A stretch of DNA of 64,000 nucleotides from Nemopilema nomurai (Eukaryota > Cnidaria > Scyphozoa > Rhizostomeae > Rhizostomatidae): contig ML133444.1 of NCBI GenBank assembly GCA_003864495.1, positions 124,001-188,000 on the forward strand, given 5' to 3'. Each line of letters opens with the position of its first letter. Position 1 is the stretch's first letter. The translations under genes and the position numbers were made by a program. Below, one piece after another: positions 61,467 through 64,000 of the stretch. The notes beneath the pieces were generated by a model. The model worked only from the letters and a program-made list of their open reading frames with translations. It had not been told where the DNA came from and did not search any database.

Positions 61467-63259
61467 ATAGGTATTGTAGTAATAATTCAAATATAAATTT
61501 ATTGGTGTCATTTTGACACATGTTTTGAAAATATTTACATCATAAGTAAAGTTGTCACTGGCTACATATTTACCCTCCAAGTAGCAAGCCATAATCAAAA
61601 TTATTTACCATACCTTTCATTAATCAAAATGTCAAGGTAGTGCAATTTGGTATGGTAAAACCATTTTTAGGCTTTTTATTATAGATAGTTTAAAAAAATA
61701 TAAAACAAGGGTAAAACAATGTTTCTTTCTATTGAAGTTTTCTTCTATCCCTCCTTGAAATTGTAGAATTTACTGAACTCATTTCCCAAAGATGTTGTTT
61801 TCAAATCGGTCTCAGTATTATGTTGCTTCCATATGTTTTTAATTTTTTTTTTCTTTCAAGTCATATTCCCATAAATTCCTTAAAAGCATAAACTATTTGA
61901 AAATTTCCCAGCCCCAATATGTGCATTAATTTTTTTCTGTCATCGTATATGCATTAAACTGGGGCTTTAACTTGCACTTACTAAATATAGAATAGATTTT
62001 TGAAAGTTTTTGTAGGCAATCACATTAGTGAAATCTAAATGTGTGGAGCAGAGTAAAATATTTGAAATATTGAATAGGAAACAGCTTCAGTATTCCTAAT
62101 TGTATCTATAGTTAAAACATTGGTGTTATAAAGTATGGGCTGAATATTCAAAGTTGATCAACCCTTCTTAGAATCATTTTAAAAGTAAGCAAAATCAAAA
62201 TTTAACTGGAGCAATTATGAGCTTCATTATTTTGATGTATGTTTCACACTAGTAACTTAAGATAGATAAATAGCAAATAAAAAGCTGATGTTGTATCAAT
62301 TTTGGTATTATACCTCCTAGAAAATTTTTGGATTATTAATTCTCAGAGTTCTGCCAATGAAAGTTATTTAGATAAAAATTATTAAGTTTTGTTGAATACT
62401 CTTAAATGTTCTTCAAAGTAGTCCTCAATTTTTTAACTTCTGTAAGCTGTAATAGTAAAATATTAGTAATCTGTTTTAATTAACATGATATCACTTTATC
62501 TTTGGTCAATCTGTTGATGGATACTTGTGAAGATCAACAATTTAGCTTTATAAATTTTCAAGACTCATCTTTGTGTCTGATGCACATGTTTATGCCATTG
62601 TTTCTGTAGTAACAAAGGTCCTGAAACAAATGATCCTTAATCAGATACAATCCAATGCTATGAAATCTGCTCCAGTGTCCTACTAAATTTCTTTACAGAA
62701 GCAATCAAACATAAAATATTTTAAAGCTTTGGAATTGCTCACAAGGCCATGAATGTTTATTACTAAACTTTAGGTGGCTTTATAATTGGAATATTTTGTA
62801 CTTTTGGCAGCCAATTCTTCTGAGACTAAAAGAATTCTCAAACGTAAATATCACCCAGATTGAACAAAATGCAGACAACTTGTTTCCAGTTACTAGATAC
62901 TGGGTCTGTTCAGAAAGCCAATCAAGATAATTAGCTTTAGTCATTTTTTTCAAACAGAGTATTCACTCTAATAGAAGAGGCAGACTTCAGGTTACATTTT
63001 CTGCAAAGTGACAAAAAGCTTGACATGTTTGCTTGTTAAAAGTTAGAGTGTTTGAAGTAAAGACGACTTTAAGAAAAAAACTGGCAAAAAATTAAAAATC
63101 CTTGTGCCCTATGTACTCTCTTTGAGACCAATCTTTATGATGCTGACAGTGGTGTTTCAGACACGGATGTAAAACAATTATCCTGATAGCAACACGATGG
63201 CAGCCTCCATTAACACTCTCAGTGTCCAAAGACTTGAGGAGAACAATATGCCATTGAGT
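61467..63259. other. Convergent 3' interval between ARFGAP1 and RBM8A
   Basis: AT-rich; presumably the 3' untranslated regions of both genes. A plus-strand AATAAA at 62277 and a minus-strand AATAAA at 62762-62757 are candidate poly(A) signals. No other feature seen. Confidence 0.5.
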
Positions 63260-63757
63260 CTATCTTTTTCTCTCTCTTCTTCCTTGCTTTTTGCTACCAT
63301 AAGGCCCCCTAACAAATGCCCAATCCACATTTATCTTCTGCCCCAAAAGTTCTGCTCCATTCAAAGAATCCAATGCATTCTGAGCCTCTTTGAACGTTTC
63401 ATACTCGACTAGAGCATATCCTTTAAGGAACCCAGTTCTTCTGTCGAGATTTAGATGTGCATTTTTTATTTCTCCATACTCTGCAAATACATCTCGAATA
63501 TCATCTTCCTGGGCTTCCTCGTGAACATTTGTTATGAACAATATCCAGCCCTCAACGGAACGTGCTGGCCCATGTTCACCTCCACTTTCTTCATCAGCGA
63601 TAGATTCGTATGCACCCTTATTTCTATTAGAAGAAGAATCTTTAAACCCTCTACCTTTTCTCTTTGTAACTGAGGACTTCAGTTTACGAAGATCGTCTTC
63701 TCCCTCGTCATCGTGGAAATCCTGGTCGTCCACATCGATATCGATAACATCGGCCAT
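63260..63757 (-). CDS. RBM8A: RNA-binding protein 8A (Y14), exon junction complex core
   Basis: A 165-residue intact single-exon frame (human about 174). It starts MADVIDIDVDD with an acidic head, then KRKGRGF, then SVEGWILFITNVHEEAQEDD, which opens the RRM. RNP2 is ILFITN and RNP1 is KGYALVEY; the domain runs about residues 70-148 and ends INVDWAFVRGP. The Lys/Arg-rich end SKKQGRRERKR replaces the RS-rich tail of vertebrates. Y14 pairs with Mago and stays on spliced mRNA, working in localisation and nonsense-mediated decay. No intron interrupts the frame, although the vertebrate gene is spliced; with no frame damage it appears functional. The start context is good (AAAATGGCC). It converges with ARFGAP1. 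Confidence 0.97.
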   Translation of the reverse strand: MADVIDIDVDDQDFHDDEGEDDLRKLKSSVTKRKGRGFKDSSSNRNKGAYESIADEESGGEHGPARSVEGWILFITNVHEEAQEDDIRDVFAEYGEIKNAHLNLDRRTGFLKGYALVEYETFKEAQNALDSLNGAELLGQKINVDWAFVRGPYGSKKQGRRERKR

Positions 63758-64000
63758 TTTGATTCAACGATAAGAAAGCATGAACTGCGCCGCAAAGCAT
63801 TATGGAACTGTTTCATCGCGCAAGAGAGACCCAGCCTCGAATCCATGAATATTTACTTGTGTCTCATTTAGATGGTGGATGATTCCAAAAATGTGTTTGG
63901 TTTCTGGGCTTTTTTTAAATTTTTTATACGATTAAGAGCAAAAGCTTGTCTAAACTTCGATGTAAAAAAGAAATAATCAAAGACTGCAGTTAACAAAGTC

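Overview
The window looks like nuclear DNA of a cnidarian, most likely an anthozoan (possibly an octocoral, which is a weak guess). Evidence: spliced animal genes with GT-AG introns, an AT-rich background full of degraded transposons and microsatellites, and a cnidarian-style neuropeptide precursor packed with short x-Pro-Arg-x-Gly-Lys-Arg and Leu-Arg-Pro-Gly-Lys-Arg cassettes. All exon models below were read by eye from splice sites, frame and family resemblance; no alignment was run.

Layout. (1) About 1-10,236, minus strand: an MDC1-like DNA-damage mediator in at least eight exons, with an N-terminal TQ motif, an FHA domain split over four exons, and a final visible exon carrying 36 tandem 11-12-residue units rich in TQ sites; the expected BRCT end would lie beyond the left edge. 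One intron holds a Mutator-like transposase relic and a TTAA-flanked MITE. (2) 10.2-21.3 kb: no gene recognised; a large GTAG microsatellite, an AAATC-rich tract, a purine tract and three full CRE palindromes. (3) 21,422-22,912, plus strand: a secreted neuropeptide precursor with a TATA box about 100 bases upstream. (4) 23-31.7 kb: no gene recognised; one tRNA-derived SINE. (5) 31.7-39.6 kb: two tandem paralogous two-exon genes, both on the minus strand, for small secreted peptides of 88 and 92 residues that I do not recognise. A LINE relic and local repeats separate them. Their promoters align around a TATA-like box but carry a 9-bp block in opposite orientations. (6) 39.6-48.5 kb: no gene recognised; a MITE. 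(7) 48,740-61,466, plus strand: ARFGAP1, complete in 12 exons including a 32-nt microexon. (8) 63,260-63,757, minus strand: RBM8A/Y14, an intact single-exon gene convergent with ARFGAP1.

The genes do not form one pathway: MDC1 (DNA damage signalling), ARFGAP1 (COPI/Golgi traffic) and RBM8A (exon junction complex) are housekeeping genes around a central block of secreted-peptide genes. The most promising undescribed items are the paired secreted peptides (conserved Trp-Gln-Gly-Lys-Arg amidation cassette plus a three-cysteine core), the neuropeptide precursor that mixes PRx-amide and LRP-amide cassettes, and the expanded TQ array in the MDC1-like protein.
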